From Actinomycetes bacterium (GTDB lineage Bacteria > Actinomycetota > Actinomycetes > Actinomycetales > Cellulomonadaceae): a DNA stretch of 10,348 nt. How positions within the stretch are numbered: the first letter of the stretch is position 1; the number at the start of each line of letters is the position of its first letter. Under the pieces are notes generated by a model that had not been told where the DNA came from, searched no databases, and was given only the letters and a program-made list of their open reading frames with translations. Position numbers and translations under genes: made by a program. Of the stretch, positions 1-7,034 are shown piece after piece. The DNA lies in the NCBI GenBank assembly GCA_023462275.1, contig JAEWYD010000232.1:1-10348 (forward strand), written 5' to 3'.

Positions 1-809
1 GGCAGGACGCGCGCGGGGGCCGGCGCCCGGTCCCAGCCGACGACGTCGACGACCGGGGCGCCCGGGTCCGCACCCGGGCCCGGCGCCGCAGCGTCCGGCA
101 GTCCGACGAGGTGGCGGACGACGGCGCACCCCGCGCCGTGGTCCGGCCCGGTCGGGTCGGTGACGACGAGGATCCGGCGGGAGCCGAGCAGCGCCGCCAC
201 GCTCCGCGCCTCCGCGCTGTGCTCCCGGTCCGCCATGACCGCGAGCGACCGGGCCGTCGGGTCGACGTCGAACCCGACCCACACGATGCCGTCGTCGAGC
301 TTGGCCTGGACGACGAAGCCCGCCTCGCGGAACACCGCCAGCATCTTCCCGTTCTGCGGCAGCACCTCCGCCGTGAACCGGTGGATCCCCCGCTCCCGCG
401 CCGCCGCCACGAGGTGCTCGAGGAGGACCGACCCCAGCCCCCGCCCGTGGTGCGCGTCGGCGACGTTGAAGGCCACCTCCGCTGTCGTGGGGCCCGTGCG
501 GTCGAACCGCGCCACCCCGATGATCTGCTCGCCGTCGTCGCCCCCGACGACCGCGACGAGCGCCGTGCGGTCCTGGTGGTCGACGCGCGTGAAGCGCTCG
601 AGCTCCTGCTCGGGCAGACGCTCGAGGGGGGCGAAGAACCGGAAGTAGGTCGACCGCTGCGACTGGCCGACGTGGAAGGCCTGCAGCGCCTCGGCGTCCT
701 CGGGCCGGATCGGCCGCACGTGGGCCGTGCCGCCGTCGCGCAGGACGACGTCGGCCTCCCAGTGCACGGGGTACTCGGAGGGCCCGCGGGCGACGTCGTC
801 CTCTGCCAC
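1..809 (-). CDS. GNAT acetyltransferase fused to acyl-CoA synthetase-like domain (5' part, truncated by window edge)
   Basis: 269 residues are visible, starting at a GTG (807-809) and still open at the left edge. Residues about 28-180 form a complete Gcn5-type acetyltransferase domain: the sequence RPIRPEDAEAL opens it, and HGRGLGS (121-127) is the acetyl-CoA pyrophosphate-binding motif. The stretch SLAVMADREHSAEARSVAALL (about 188-208) is the linker that, in the large actinobacterial fusion proteins, joins the GNAT domain to an ADP-forming acetyl-CoA-synthetase-like (CoA-binding) region. That family, which includes Pat-type protein acetyltransferases, is usually close to 900 residues, so most of this gene lies outside the window. 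After the linker a short beta strand (RRILVV) is kept, but the usual glycine-rich nucleotide-binding loop is replaced by TDPTGPDHGAG, and a Pro/Gly/Ala-rich stretch follows. The likely role is acetylation of protein lysines or of a small molecule in the cytoplasm; the substrate cannot be told. No good Shine-Dalgarno precedes the GTG. The fusion is inferred, because the distal domain is only just entered. Confidence 0.85.
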   Translation of the reverse strand, partial: MAEDDVARGPSEYPVHWEADVVLRDGGTAHVRPIRPEDAEALQAFHVGQSQRSTYFRFFAPLERLPEQELERFTRVDHQDRTALVAVVGGDDGEQIIGVARFDRTGPTTAEVAFNVADAHHGRGLGSVLLEHLVAAARERGIHRFTAEVLPQNGKMLAVFREAGFVVQAKLDDGIVWVGFDVDPTARSLAVMADREHSAEARSVAALLGSRRILVVTDPTGPDHGAGCAVVRHLVGLPDAAAPGPGADPGAPVVDVVGWDRAPAPARVL

Positions 810-815
810 GCGACC

Positions 816-821
816 AGGCTA
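816..821 (-). promoter_or_regulatory. -10-like hexamer placed for a leaderless GTG start
   Basis: On the minus strand TAGCCT (fits the actinobacterial -10 pattern TANNNT) is followed by 6 nt and then the GTG at 809-807. Transcription would therefore begin at or next to the start codon. No convincing -35 element and no Shine-Dalgarno are present. This is a prediction from spacing alone. Confidence 0.45.
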
Positions 822-902
822 TAGACCCGGCTCCCCCGGGGTCGGCGCCGCGCACGACGGCGGGCGGGCGCGTCGGTCGGCAGGAGCGACCGCCATCCGG
901 GG

Positions 903-930
903 GACAATGGGTCGCCCGCCTCAGAAGGAG
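903..930 (+). promoter_or_regulatory. Possible -10 element and ribosome binding site for parC
   Basis: In the 133-bp gap between the two divergent genes, GACAAT (903-908) is the best -10 candidate for rightward transcription, though no clear -35 lies upstream. AGAAGGAG (923-930) is a strong Shine-Dalgarno, 12 nt before the ATG at 943. It decides the start: an in-frame ATG at 907 overlaps the putative -10 and has no ribosome binding site of its own. Nothing else was recognised in this gap. Confidence 0.45.
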
Positions 931-942
931 AACCCCGTACCG

Positions 943-3402
943 ATGGCCCGCCGCTCCCCCGGACCCGCCGACCCCACCCCCGTCGACGAGACGATCGTCG
1001 ACGTCGACGTCGCGACGGAGATGCAGGGCTCGTTCCTCGAGTACGCCTACTCCGTCATCTACTCGCGCGCACTCCCCGACGCCCGCGACGGCCTCAAGCC
1101 GGTGCAGCGCCGGATCCTCTTCCAGATGTCGGAGATGGGCCTGCGGCCGGACCGCCCGTACGTGAAGTCCGCGCGCGTCGTCGGCGACGTCATGGGCAAG
1201 CTCCACCCGCACGGCGACTCCGCCATCTACGACGCCCTGGTGCGTCTGGCCCAGCCGTTCGCGTTGCGCCTGCCGCTCGTGGACGGCCACGGCAACTTCG
1301 GCTCGCTCGACGACGGCCCTGCCGCCGCGCGGTACACGGAGGCGCGCCTCGCACCCGCCGCGATGGCGATGGTCGCGAACCTCGACGAGGACGTCGTCGA
1401 CTTCGTCCCCAACTACGACAACAAGCTGACGCAGCCCTCCGTGCTGCCGTCGGCCATCCCGAACCTGCTGGTCAACGGCGCATCGGGCATCGCCGTCGGC
1501 ATGGCGACGAACATGGCGCCGCACAACCTCGTCGAGGTCGTGACGGCCGCCCGCCACCTGGTCGAGCACCCGGACGCGACGCTCGAGGACCTCATGCGGT
1601 TCGTCCCCGGCCCCGACCTGCCCGGCGGCGGCAAGATCGTCGGCCTCGAGGGCGTCCGCGACGCCTACCGGACCGGCCGCGGCACGTTCCGCACCCGCGC
1701 GACCGCGAAGGTCGAGAACGTCACGGCCAAGCGCAAGGGCATCGTCGTCACCGAGCTGCCCTACATGGTCGGGCCGGAGAAGGTGATCGAGAAGATCAAG
1801 GAGGGCGTGCAGAACAAGAAGCTGCAGGGCATCTCCGCGGTCACCGACCTCACGGACCGCCAGCACGGTCTCCGCCTCGTCGTGGAGATCAAGTCGGGGT
1901 TCAACCCCGACGGCGTCCTGGAGCAGCTCTACCGCCACACGCCGATGGAGGACTCCTTCGGCATCAACAACGTCGCGCTCGTCGACGGCCAGCCCCGCAC
2001 GCTCGGACTGCGCGAGCTGCTGACCGTCTGGGTGGGCCACCGGCTCGACGTCGTCCAGCGCCGCTCCGCGGACCGCCTGCGCCGGCGGCGCGAGCGCCTG
2101 CACCTGGTCGACGGCCTGCTCGTCGCGATCCTGGACATCGACGAGGTCATCCAGGTCATCCGGGCGTCCGAGACGGCCGAGGCCGCGCGTGACCGCCTCA
2201 TGCAGGTCTTCGACCTCTCCCAGCTGCAGTCGGACTACATCCTCGAGCTGCGTCTGCGCCGCCTGACCAAGTTCTCCCGGCTCGAGCTCGAGCGCGAGGC
2301 CGAGGAGCTGCGCGCCGAGATCGCCGAGCTCGAGGCGATCCTCGCCTCGGACGCACGGCTGCGCGCCGTCGTCAGCGAGGAGATGGCGGACGTCGCTCGC
2401 ATCTACGGCACCCCGCGGCGCACCATCCTGCTGGAGTCCGCCGGTGGCGCGGAGACCGTGGCGGCCAAGGCCAGCGCCGCAGCCACGCCGCTCGAGATCG
2501 CCGACACGCCCTGCTGGGCGATGCTCTCGGGGACGGGCCTGCTGGCCCGGACCTCCGACGACGCGGCGCCCGTCCGCGAGGGTCGGCGGGCCGCCCACGA
2601 CGTCGTCGTCTCGTCGCTGCAGGCCACCACCCGCGGCGACGTCGGCGCGGTGACGTCGCGCGGGCGACTCGTGCGCCTGCCCGTCGTCGACCTGCCCGCC
2701 ATCCCGCCGACGGACGGCGCGCCGTCGCTCTCGGGCGGCGTCCCGGTCACGGAGATCCTGGACCTCGAGCCGGGCGAGCGGGTGCTCGCGCTGGCCTCGC
2801 TGGCCCCCGACGCCCCGACGCTCGCGCTCGGGACGGCGGCTGGCACCGTCAAGCGTGTCGTGTCCGAGGACCTGCCGCGTGGGGACGCCTGGGACGTCAT
2901 CGAGCTCACGGACGGCGACGAGGTCGTGGGCGCGGTGCCCGTGGGCGACGACGCCGAGCTCGTGTTCCTCACCAGCGACGCCCAGCTGCTGCACTTCGCC
3001 GCCTCGGCGGTGCGCCCGCAGCGGCGCCGGGCGGGCGGCATGGCGGGTGTCAAGCTCGCGGCCGGTGCGCGCGTCGTCTACTTCGGCGCCCTGACGCCGC
3101 AGGCTGCGTCCGACGCCGTCGTGGTCACCGTGGCGGGATCGGCCGACGCGCTGCCCGGCACGCAGGCCGGCACCGCGAAGGTGTCCCCGTTCGAGGCGTA
3201 CCCGGGCAAGGGCCGCGCGACCGGCGGCGTCCGCGCGCACCGGTTCCTGCGGGGCGAGGACGCGCTCATCCTCGGCTGGGTCGGGCCGGCGCCCGCGCGC
3301 GCGTCCGGTTCGGGCGGCCAGGCGATCGACCTGCCGGAGCTCGACCCGCGCCGCGACATGTCCGGCCGGCCGCTGGCGGCACCGCTGCACACGATCGGCT
3401 GA
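943..3402 (+). CDS. parC: DNA topoisomerase IV subunit A (type IIA topoisomerase, ATP-hydrolysing)
   Basis: An 819-residue protein that cuts and rejoins both DNA strands; with ParE it decatenates replicated chromosomes and relaxes supercoils. The N-terminal breakage-reunion domain has EMQGSFLEYAYSVIYSRALP (26-45), and ARYTEARLAP carries the catalytic Tyr131 next to Arg130. The quinolone-binding segment GDSAIYD (91-97) keeps Ser93 and Asp97, the residues linked with drug sensitivity; mycobacterial GyrA has Ala at the serine position. A helical C-gate/coiled-coil region spans about 378-468. The beta-pinwheel C-terminal domain (about 505-819) has QRRRAGG at 693-699, a degenerate form of the GyrA box (consensus QRRGGKG). 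That favours topoisomerase IV over gyrase, as does the nearby ParE-type subunit gene. The start is the ATG behind AGAAGGAG. The gene is divergent from the GNAT fusion gene and convergent with the tandem-GNAT gene, so it is not in an operon with parE. The family is certain; the choice of ParC over GyrA is strong but rests on family flavour. Confidence 0.93.
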   Translation: MARRSPGPADPTPVDETIVDVDVATEMQGSFLEYAYSVIYSRALPDARDGLKPVQRRILFQMSEMGLRPDRPYVKSARVVGDVMGKLHPHGDSAIYDALVRLAQPFALRLPLVDGHGNFGSLDDGPAAARYTEARLAPAAMAMVANLDEDVVDFVPNYDNKLTQPSVLPSAIPNLLVNGASGIAVGMATNMAPHNLVEVVTAARHLVEHPDATLEDLMRFVPGPDLPGGGKIVGLEGVRDAYRTGRGTFRTRATAKVENVTAKRKGIVVTELPYMVGPEKVIEKIKEGVQNKKLQGISAVTDLTDRQHGLRLVVEIKSGFNPDGVLEQLYRHTPMEDSFGINNVALVDGQPRTLGLRELLTVWVGHRLDVVQRRSADRLRRRRERLHLVDGLLVAILDIDEVIQVIRASETAEAARDRLMQVFDLSQLQSDYILELRLRRLTKFSRLELEREAEELRAEIAELEAILASDARLRAVVSEEMADVARIYGTPRRTILLESAGGAETVAAKASAAATPLEIADTPCWAMLSGTGLLARTSDDAAPVREGRRAAHDVVVSSLQATTRGDVGAVTSRGRLVRLPVVDLPAIPPTDGAPSLSGGVPVTEILDLEPGERVLALASLAPDAPTLALGTAAGTVKRVVSEDLPRGDAWDVIELTDGDEVVGAVPVGDDAELVFLTSDAQLLHFAASAVRPQRRRAGGMAGVKLAAGARVVYFGALTPQAASDAVVVTVAGSADALPGTQAGTAKVSPFEAYPGKGRATGGVRAHRFLRGEDALILGWVGPAPARASGSGGQAIDLPELDPRRDMSGRPLAAPLHTIG

Positions 3403-3408
3403 CGCCGG

Positions 3409-4428
3409 CTAGATCTCCACGCTGTACATGACGTACCCGTACGCCGGCGCGTAGCCCAGGCGCTCGTACAGGCCGACGGCGCCGGTGGGGTTCGCGGTGT
3501 CGACGCGCAGCGCCGCGTACGCCATGTCCGCGTCGCGGTACGCCGCCATGGCCGTCGTCAGCAGGGCCGCCGCCACGCCCTGGCCGCGCCACGGGCGACG
3601 CACGCCCAGCAGGTCCGTGTAGCCGCAGGTGTAGCCGAGCGCGGCCCAGTCCTGCGGGTACCGGCCCGACACGGCGTAGCCGGCGACCTCGCCGGCCTCG
3701 TCGAGGGCCACGAAGCTCCAGTCGGCAGCGAAGTGGGCGTCGTGGTGCGCCCACTCCTCCCGGCTCATCGGCTGGGAGCCCCAGTGGTCGGCGAAGGCCT
3801 CGTTGTGCGCCAGGCGCACCGCCTCGTCGAGGTCGTCGGAGTACGGGACCACGCGCACGCCGTCGGGCAGCGGGCACTCCGGCAGCGGGGCGGCGAGGTC
3901 CCGGCGCATCGTCGTGTACCAGCGCACAGGGCTGAACCCGGCGGCCGCGTAGAGCCGCCGCTGGTCGCGCCCGGCCTCCTCCACCATGACCGCGAGGCGC
4001 GCCGGGACGTCCCGCCCGGACGCCGCGAGCCGCTGACGGCCGCGGCCCTCCATCCACGCGAGGACCGCGCGGCCGATGCCGCGTCCCCGCCAGGCGGGGT
4101 GGACGGCTCCGCGCAGGAACGCGCGGATCAGGTCGTCGCCCCCGCGCACCTCGACGAGGGCGTACGCGCGCAGCGCGCCCCGGTCGTCGAAGCCACCCAG
4201 GCTGTCCGTCGGCAGCTCGAGGTCGGGGCCCGTCAGGAGCTCGGTGACCTCCTCCGCGGAGAGCCGCTCGCGCGCGTCGTCCGCGGCGGCGACGGCGTCC
4301 ACGAGCTCGTGGAGCACGGCGGCGTCCCGCAGCTGCAGCGGGCGCCACGTGAGCTCGAGGTGCGCGGGCGGCACGTCGAGCACGACAGGCGGGTCCGCCC
4401 GGACGGCGAGGGGCTCGGGCGTGCTCAC
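3409..4428 (-). CDS. Tandem-GNAT N-acetyltransferase (mycothiol synthase-like fold)
   Basis: A 339-residue cytoplasmic protein made of two GNAT domains. The N-terminal domain (about 25-180) has RGRGIG at 114-119, and the C-terminal domain (about 190-339) has RGQGVA at 281-286. Both fit the acetyl-CoA-binding pattern R/QxxGxG/A, and each is followed by the usual late alpha/beta element (RLYAAAGF at 158-165, GLYERLGY at 319-326). The two-domain layout and size resemble mycothiol synthase MshD, but I do not recognise it as MshD and would call the substrate unknown. The start chosen is GTG 4428. A TTG at 4437 would add only three residues, and it lies inside the -10-like TAGGTT. The gene begins 27 bp after the parE stop on the same strand, so it can be read through from parE. 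Its stop lies 6 bp from the stop of parC, which comes from the other side. Confidence 0.85.
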   Translation of the reverse strand: MSTPEPLAVRADPPVVLDVPPAHLELTWRPLQLRDAAVLHELVDAVAAADDARERLSAEEVTELLTGPDLELPTDSLGGFDDRGALRAYALVEVRGGDDLIRAFLRGAVHPAWRGRGIGRAVLAWMEGRGRQRLAASGRDVPARLAVMVEEAGRDQRRLYAAAGFSPVRWYTTMRRDLAAPLPECPLPDGVRVVPYSDDLDEAVRLAHNEAFADHWGSQPMSREEWAHHDAHFAADWSFVALDEAGEVAGYAVSGRYPQDWAALGYTCGYTDLLGVRRPWRGQGVAAALLTTAMAAYRDADMAYAALRVDTANPTGAVGLYERLGYAPAYGYVMYSVEI

Positions 4429-4435
4429 GGGGACC

Positions 4436-4441
4436 AACCTA
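4436..4441 (-). promoter_or_regulatory. -10-like hexamer in the parE/GNAT gap
   Basis: TAGGTT on the minus strand fits TANNNT and ends 7 nt before the GTG at 4428-4426. It sits inside the 27-bp gap after parE. It could give the tandem-GNAT gene a private leaderless transcript in addition to read-through from parE. No -35 is evident, and the support is positional only. Confidence 0.3.
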
Positions 4442-4455
4442 GCGACACCCGCCCG

Positions 4456-6582
4456 TCACGCGTCGATGCGGTTCCGGTCGAGGGCCGCCGCACCGGCGAC
4501 GATGAAGTCCCGGCGCGGACCCACGTCGGAGCCCATGAGCAGCTCGAAGACCTCCTCGGCGCGCGCGGCGTCGCTCGCGGTGACGCGGCGCAGCGTGCGG
4601 TGCCGGGGGTCCATGGTCGTGACCGCGAGCTGGTCCGCGTCCATCTCGCCGAGGCCCTTGTACCGCTGGATGTCGTCCTTGTACCGACGCCCGGAGCGCT
4701 CGAGGCGCTTGAGCGTCGCGGACAGCTCCGACTCGGAGTACGTGTAGAGGTACTCGTTCTTCTTGCCGCCGCCGCCGACGAGCTCGATGCGGTGCAGCGG
4801 CGGCACGGCCGCGTACACGCGGCCCTCGTCGATCATCGGGCGCATGTAGCGGAAGAACAATGTGAGGAGCAGCGTGCGGATGTGCGCGCCGTCGACGTCG
4901 GCGTCCGTCATCAGGACGACCTTGCCGTAGCGGGCCTGCTCGAGGTCGAACGTGCGGCCCGACCCGGCGCCGATCACCTGGATGATCGCCGCGCACTCGG
5001 CGTTGCGCAGCATGTCCGTGACGGACGCCTTCTGGACGTTGAGGATCTTGCCGCGGATCGGCAGGAGCGCCTGGAAGTCGGACTGCCGGGCGAGCTTGGC
5101 GGTCCCCAGGGCGCTGTCCCCCTCGACGATGAACAGCTCGCTGCGGTCGACGTCGTCGCTGCGGCAGTCCGCGAGCTTGGCCGGCAGCGCCGACGTCTCG
5201 AGGGCGTTCTTGCGGCGCGAGATCTCCTTCTGCTTGCGGGCGGACATCCGCGCCCGCATCTCCGCGACCACCTTGTCGAGCAGCAGCGTCGACTGCGTCT
5301 TGAGGTCGCGCTTGGTGGACGTGAGGCGGGCGGTGAGCTCGGACTCGACGACCTTGGCGACGATCCCCCGCACGGGCCCGGTCCCGAGGACCTCCTTGGT
5401 CTGACCCTCGAACTGGGGCTCGGCGAGCCGGACGGTCAGGACGGCGGTGAGGCCGGCCATGATGTCGTCCTTCTCGATCCGGTCGCCCGCGTCCTTCGTC
5501 GAGACCTTCAGCCGGCGCGCGTTCGCCTCGACCTGCTTGCGCAGCGTCTTGACCAGCGCCTGCTCGAGGCCCTGCAGGTGGGTGCCGCCCTTGGGCGTGG
5601 CGATGATGTTGACGAACGTGCGCATCTCGGTGTCGTAGCCCGTGCCCCACCGCAGCGCGACGTCGACCTCGCACGTGCGCTCAACCTCCTGGGAGGTGAG
5701 GTGGCCGCGGTCGTCGAGCATGGGCACGGTCTCGGTGAAGGTGCCCGAGCCGGTGAGGCGCCAGATGTCGGTGAGCGCGGCGTCGGGCGCCAGGAAGTCG
5801 ACGAAGTCGACCGTGCCGCCGTGGTGCTGGAACGTCTCCTCGTGCGGCCCGTCGGCGCCCGGCGTGCCCGGCAGGCCACGCTCGTCGCGCAGCGTGATGC
5901 GCAGCCCGGGGACGAGGAACGTCGTCTGGCGCACGCGCGAGACCAGCTCGTCGTAGGAGAACGTGGCGCTCGCCGGGAAGATCTGCCGGTCCGCCCAGTA
6001 CCGGACGCGCGTCCCGGTCACGCCGCGCGCGACCTTGCCGACGACGGCCAGCTCGGACGCGTCGACGAACGGCGTGAAGGCGGCCTCGGGGCCGCGCCCA
6101 CCGGCGTCGGCGAACCGACCCGGCTCGCCCCGGTGGAACGACATCTGGTACGTCTTGCCGCCGCGGTCGACCTCGACGTCGAGGCGCGCGGAGAGCGCGT
6201 TGACGACGCTCGCACCGACGCCGTGCAGACCGCCCGACGCCGTGTACGAGCCGCCACCGAACTTGCCGCCGGCGTGCAGCTTGGTGAACACGACCTCGAC
6301 GCCCGTGAGGCCGGTCTTGGGCTCGATGTCGACCGGGATGCCGCGGCCGTTGTCGACGACCTCGACGGAGGCGTCGGCGTGCAGGACGACAGTGATCGCG
6401 TCGCAGTGACCGCCGAGGGCCTCGTCGACCGCGTTGTCGATGATCTCCCACATGCAGTGCATGAGGCCGCGGGAGTCGGTCGTCCCGATGTACATGCCCG
6501 GGCGCTTGCGCACCGCCTCGAGCCCCTCGAGGACCGAGAGGTGGCGTGCGGTGTAGCTCGACTCCGACAGCGTGCTCGTCAC
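4456..6582 (-). CDS. parE: DNA topoisomerase IV subunit B (ATPase subunit)
   Basis: A 708-residue protein that binds and hydrolyses ATP to drive strand passage by the ParC/ParE tetramer. The GHKL ATPase domain shows WEIIDNAVDEAL with the catalytic Glu46 and Mg-binding Asn50, VVDNGRGIPV with Asp77 contacting adenine, KLHAGGKFGGGSY (101-113), and the glycine loop GLHGVGASVVNA (119-130). The transducer domain follows, with QTK in QFEGQTKEVLGT as the ATP-sensing lysine loop. The TOPRIM domain has EGDSALG (Glu487), PIRGKILNV and TDADVDGAH (559-567), whose acidic residues bind the catalytic metals. A YKGLGEM motif lies near the C-terminus. EGDSALG, rather than the gyrase form EGDSAGG, fits actinobacterial ParE, and there is no large insertion of the proteobacterial GyrB type. 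The GTG start at 6582 lacks a spaced Shine-Dalgarno but has a -10-like hexamer 6 nt upstream. The tandem-GNAT gene follows after 27 bp. Confidence 0.95.
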   Translation of the reverse strand: MTSTLSESSYTARHLSVLEGLEAVRKRPGMYIGTTDSRGLMHCMWEIIDNAVDEALGGHCDAITVVLHADASVEVVDNGRGIPVDIEPKTGLTGVEVVFTKLHAGGKFGGGSYTASGGLHGVGASVVNALSARLDVEVDRGGKTYQMSFHRGEPGRFADAGGRGPEAAFTPFVDASELAVVGKVARGVTGTRVRYWADRQIFPASATFSYDELVSRVRQTTFLVPGLRITLRDERGLPGTPGADGPHEETFQHHGGTVDFVDFLAPDAALTDIWRLTGSGTFTETVPMLDDRGHLTSQEVERTCEVDVALRWGTGYDTEMRTFVNIIATPKGGTHLQGLEQALVKTLRKQVEANARRLKVSTKDAGDRIEKDDIMAGLTAVLTVRLAEPQFEGQTKEVLGTGPVRGIVAKVVESELTARLTSTKRDLKTQSTLLLDKVVAEMRARMSARKQKEISRRKNALETSALPAKLADCRSDDVDRSELFIVEGDSALGTAKLARQSDFQALLPIRGKILNVQKASVTDMLRNAECAAIIQVIGAGSGRTFDLEQARYGKVVLMTDADVDGAHIRTLLLTLFFRYMRPMIDEGRVYAAVPPLHRIELVGGGGKKNEYLYTYSESELSATLKRLERSGRRYKDDIQRYKGLGEMDADQLAVTTMDPRHRTLRRVTASDAARAEEVFELLMGSDVGPRRDFIVAGAAALDRNRIDA

Positions 6583-6588
6583 TCCACG

Positions 6589-6594
6589 AGGGTA
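6589..6594 (-). promoter_or_regulatory. -10-like hexamer placed for a leaderless parE start
   Basis: TACCCT on the minus strand fits TANNNT and ends 6 nt before the parE GTG (6582-6580), so the predicted first base of the mRNA is at or beside the start codon. No TTGACA-like -35 is present. It lies in the 119-bp region shared with the divergent zinc-ribbon gene. Confidence 0.45.
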
Positions 6595-6689
6595 CGGGAC
6601 CGCTCAGACGCTCCCGACGCGCCTCGCCGGGGCGCTACGCGGTCAGCGAACCACCCGCTCCCGATGCGGCCGACCCGGGAGACGGATGG

Positions 6690-6695
6690 TTGTAT
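6690..6695 (+). promoter_or_regulatory. Possible -10 hexamer before the zinc-ribbon gene
   Basis: TTGTAT ends 6 nt before the GTG at 6702, the same spacing as at parE. It matches TANNNT less well because the second base is T. GGAG at 6696-6699 is only 2 nt from the start codon, too close for a normal Shine-Dalgarno. Weakly supported. Confidence 0.3.
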
Positions 6696-6701
6696 GGAGT
6701 C

Positions 6702-6914
6702 GTGACCACGACGACCCCGACCCCGCTGACCGCAGCCGACCGCTGCGACCGCTGCGGCGCGCAGGCCTACGTGCGTGTGGTGCTGGCGAGCGGTGAGCTG
6801 CTGTTCTGCGCGCACCACGCGCGCGCGCACGCCGCGGCCTACGCCGATCTCGCGGTGCGGATCCAGGACGAGACCGAGCGCCTCCGCGAGGAGCACGGCG
6901 CGCCGCTCCGCTGA
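6702..6914 (+). CDS. Small zinc-ribbon protein, DUF7455 family
   Basis: A 70-residue protein with the pattern LTAADRCDRCGAQAYVRV followed by LLFCAHHARAH. Cys15, Cys18, Cys36 and His38 or His39 make a probable four-ligand zinc site. The C-terminal part (about 46-66) is a charged amphipathic helix (IQDETERLREEH). This is a recognisable actinobacterial family whose molecular function is unknown; its size allows binding of nucleic acid or of a protein partner, but neither is shown here. The GTG start gives the family-typical N-terminus, a Thr-rich tail of about ten residues before LTAADRC. The gene is divergent from parE across a 119-bp shared promoter region and is closed by a strong hairpin 8 bp after its stop, so it looks monocistronic. 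Confidence 0.85.
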   Translation: MTTTTPTPLTAADRCDRCGAQAYVRVVLASGELLFCAHHARAHAAAYADLAVRIQDETERLREEHGAPLR

Positions 6915-6921
6915 CATCGTC

Positions 6922-6962
6922 CACGAGGGCCCGGCCGGGCAAGACCCGGCCGGGCCCTCGTG
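6922..6962 (+). terminator. Perfect 18-bp hairpin, terminator of the zinc-ribbon gene
   Basis: CACGAGGGCCCGGCCGGG (6922-6939) is an exact inverted repeat of 6945-6962, with the 5-nt loop CAAGA. There is no U-tract after it, as is common for actinobacterial hairpin terminators. It lies 8 bp after the stop of the DUF7455 gene and about 70 bp before the DUF456 gene. Apart from this hairpin and the ribosome binding site at 7022-7027, I see no recognisable element in that gap. Confidence 0.85.
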
Positions 6963-7034
6963 CGTCCGGCCCCTCCCGGGCCCCCGCGCATGGCAGGCTC
7001 GTGGCGGCCGATCGGGCTGCCGGAGGGAGTGCAC

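Noticed and set aside
111..824. Plus-strand open frames opposite the GNAT fusion gene.
   Set aside because: The minus strand encodes a clear GNAT domain, and the plus-strand translations are Arg/Pro-rich shadows.
907..942. In-frame ATG at 907 as an alternative parC start, adding 12 residues.
   Set aside because: It overlaps the putative -10 and lacks a ribosome binding site, while ATG 943 has AGAAGGAG and gives the family-like N-terminus.
3733..6705. Plus-strand open frame of 990 codons running antisense through parE and the tandem-GNAT gene.
   Set aside because: It mirrors two well-identified genes. Its translation is Arg/Val/Asp/Gly-rich without any domain, and long antisense open frames are expected at this GC content.
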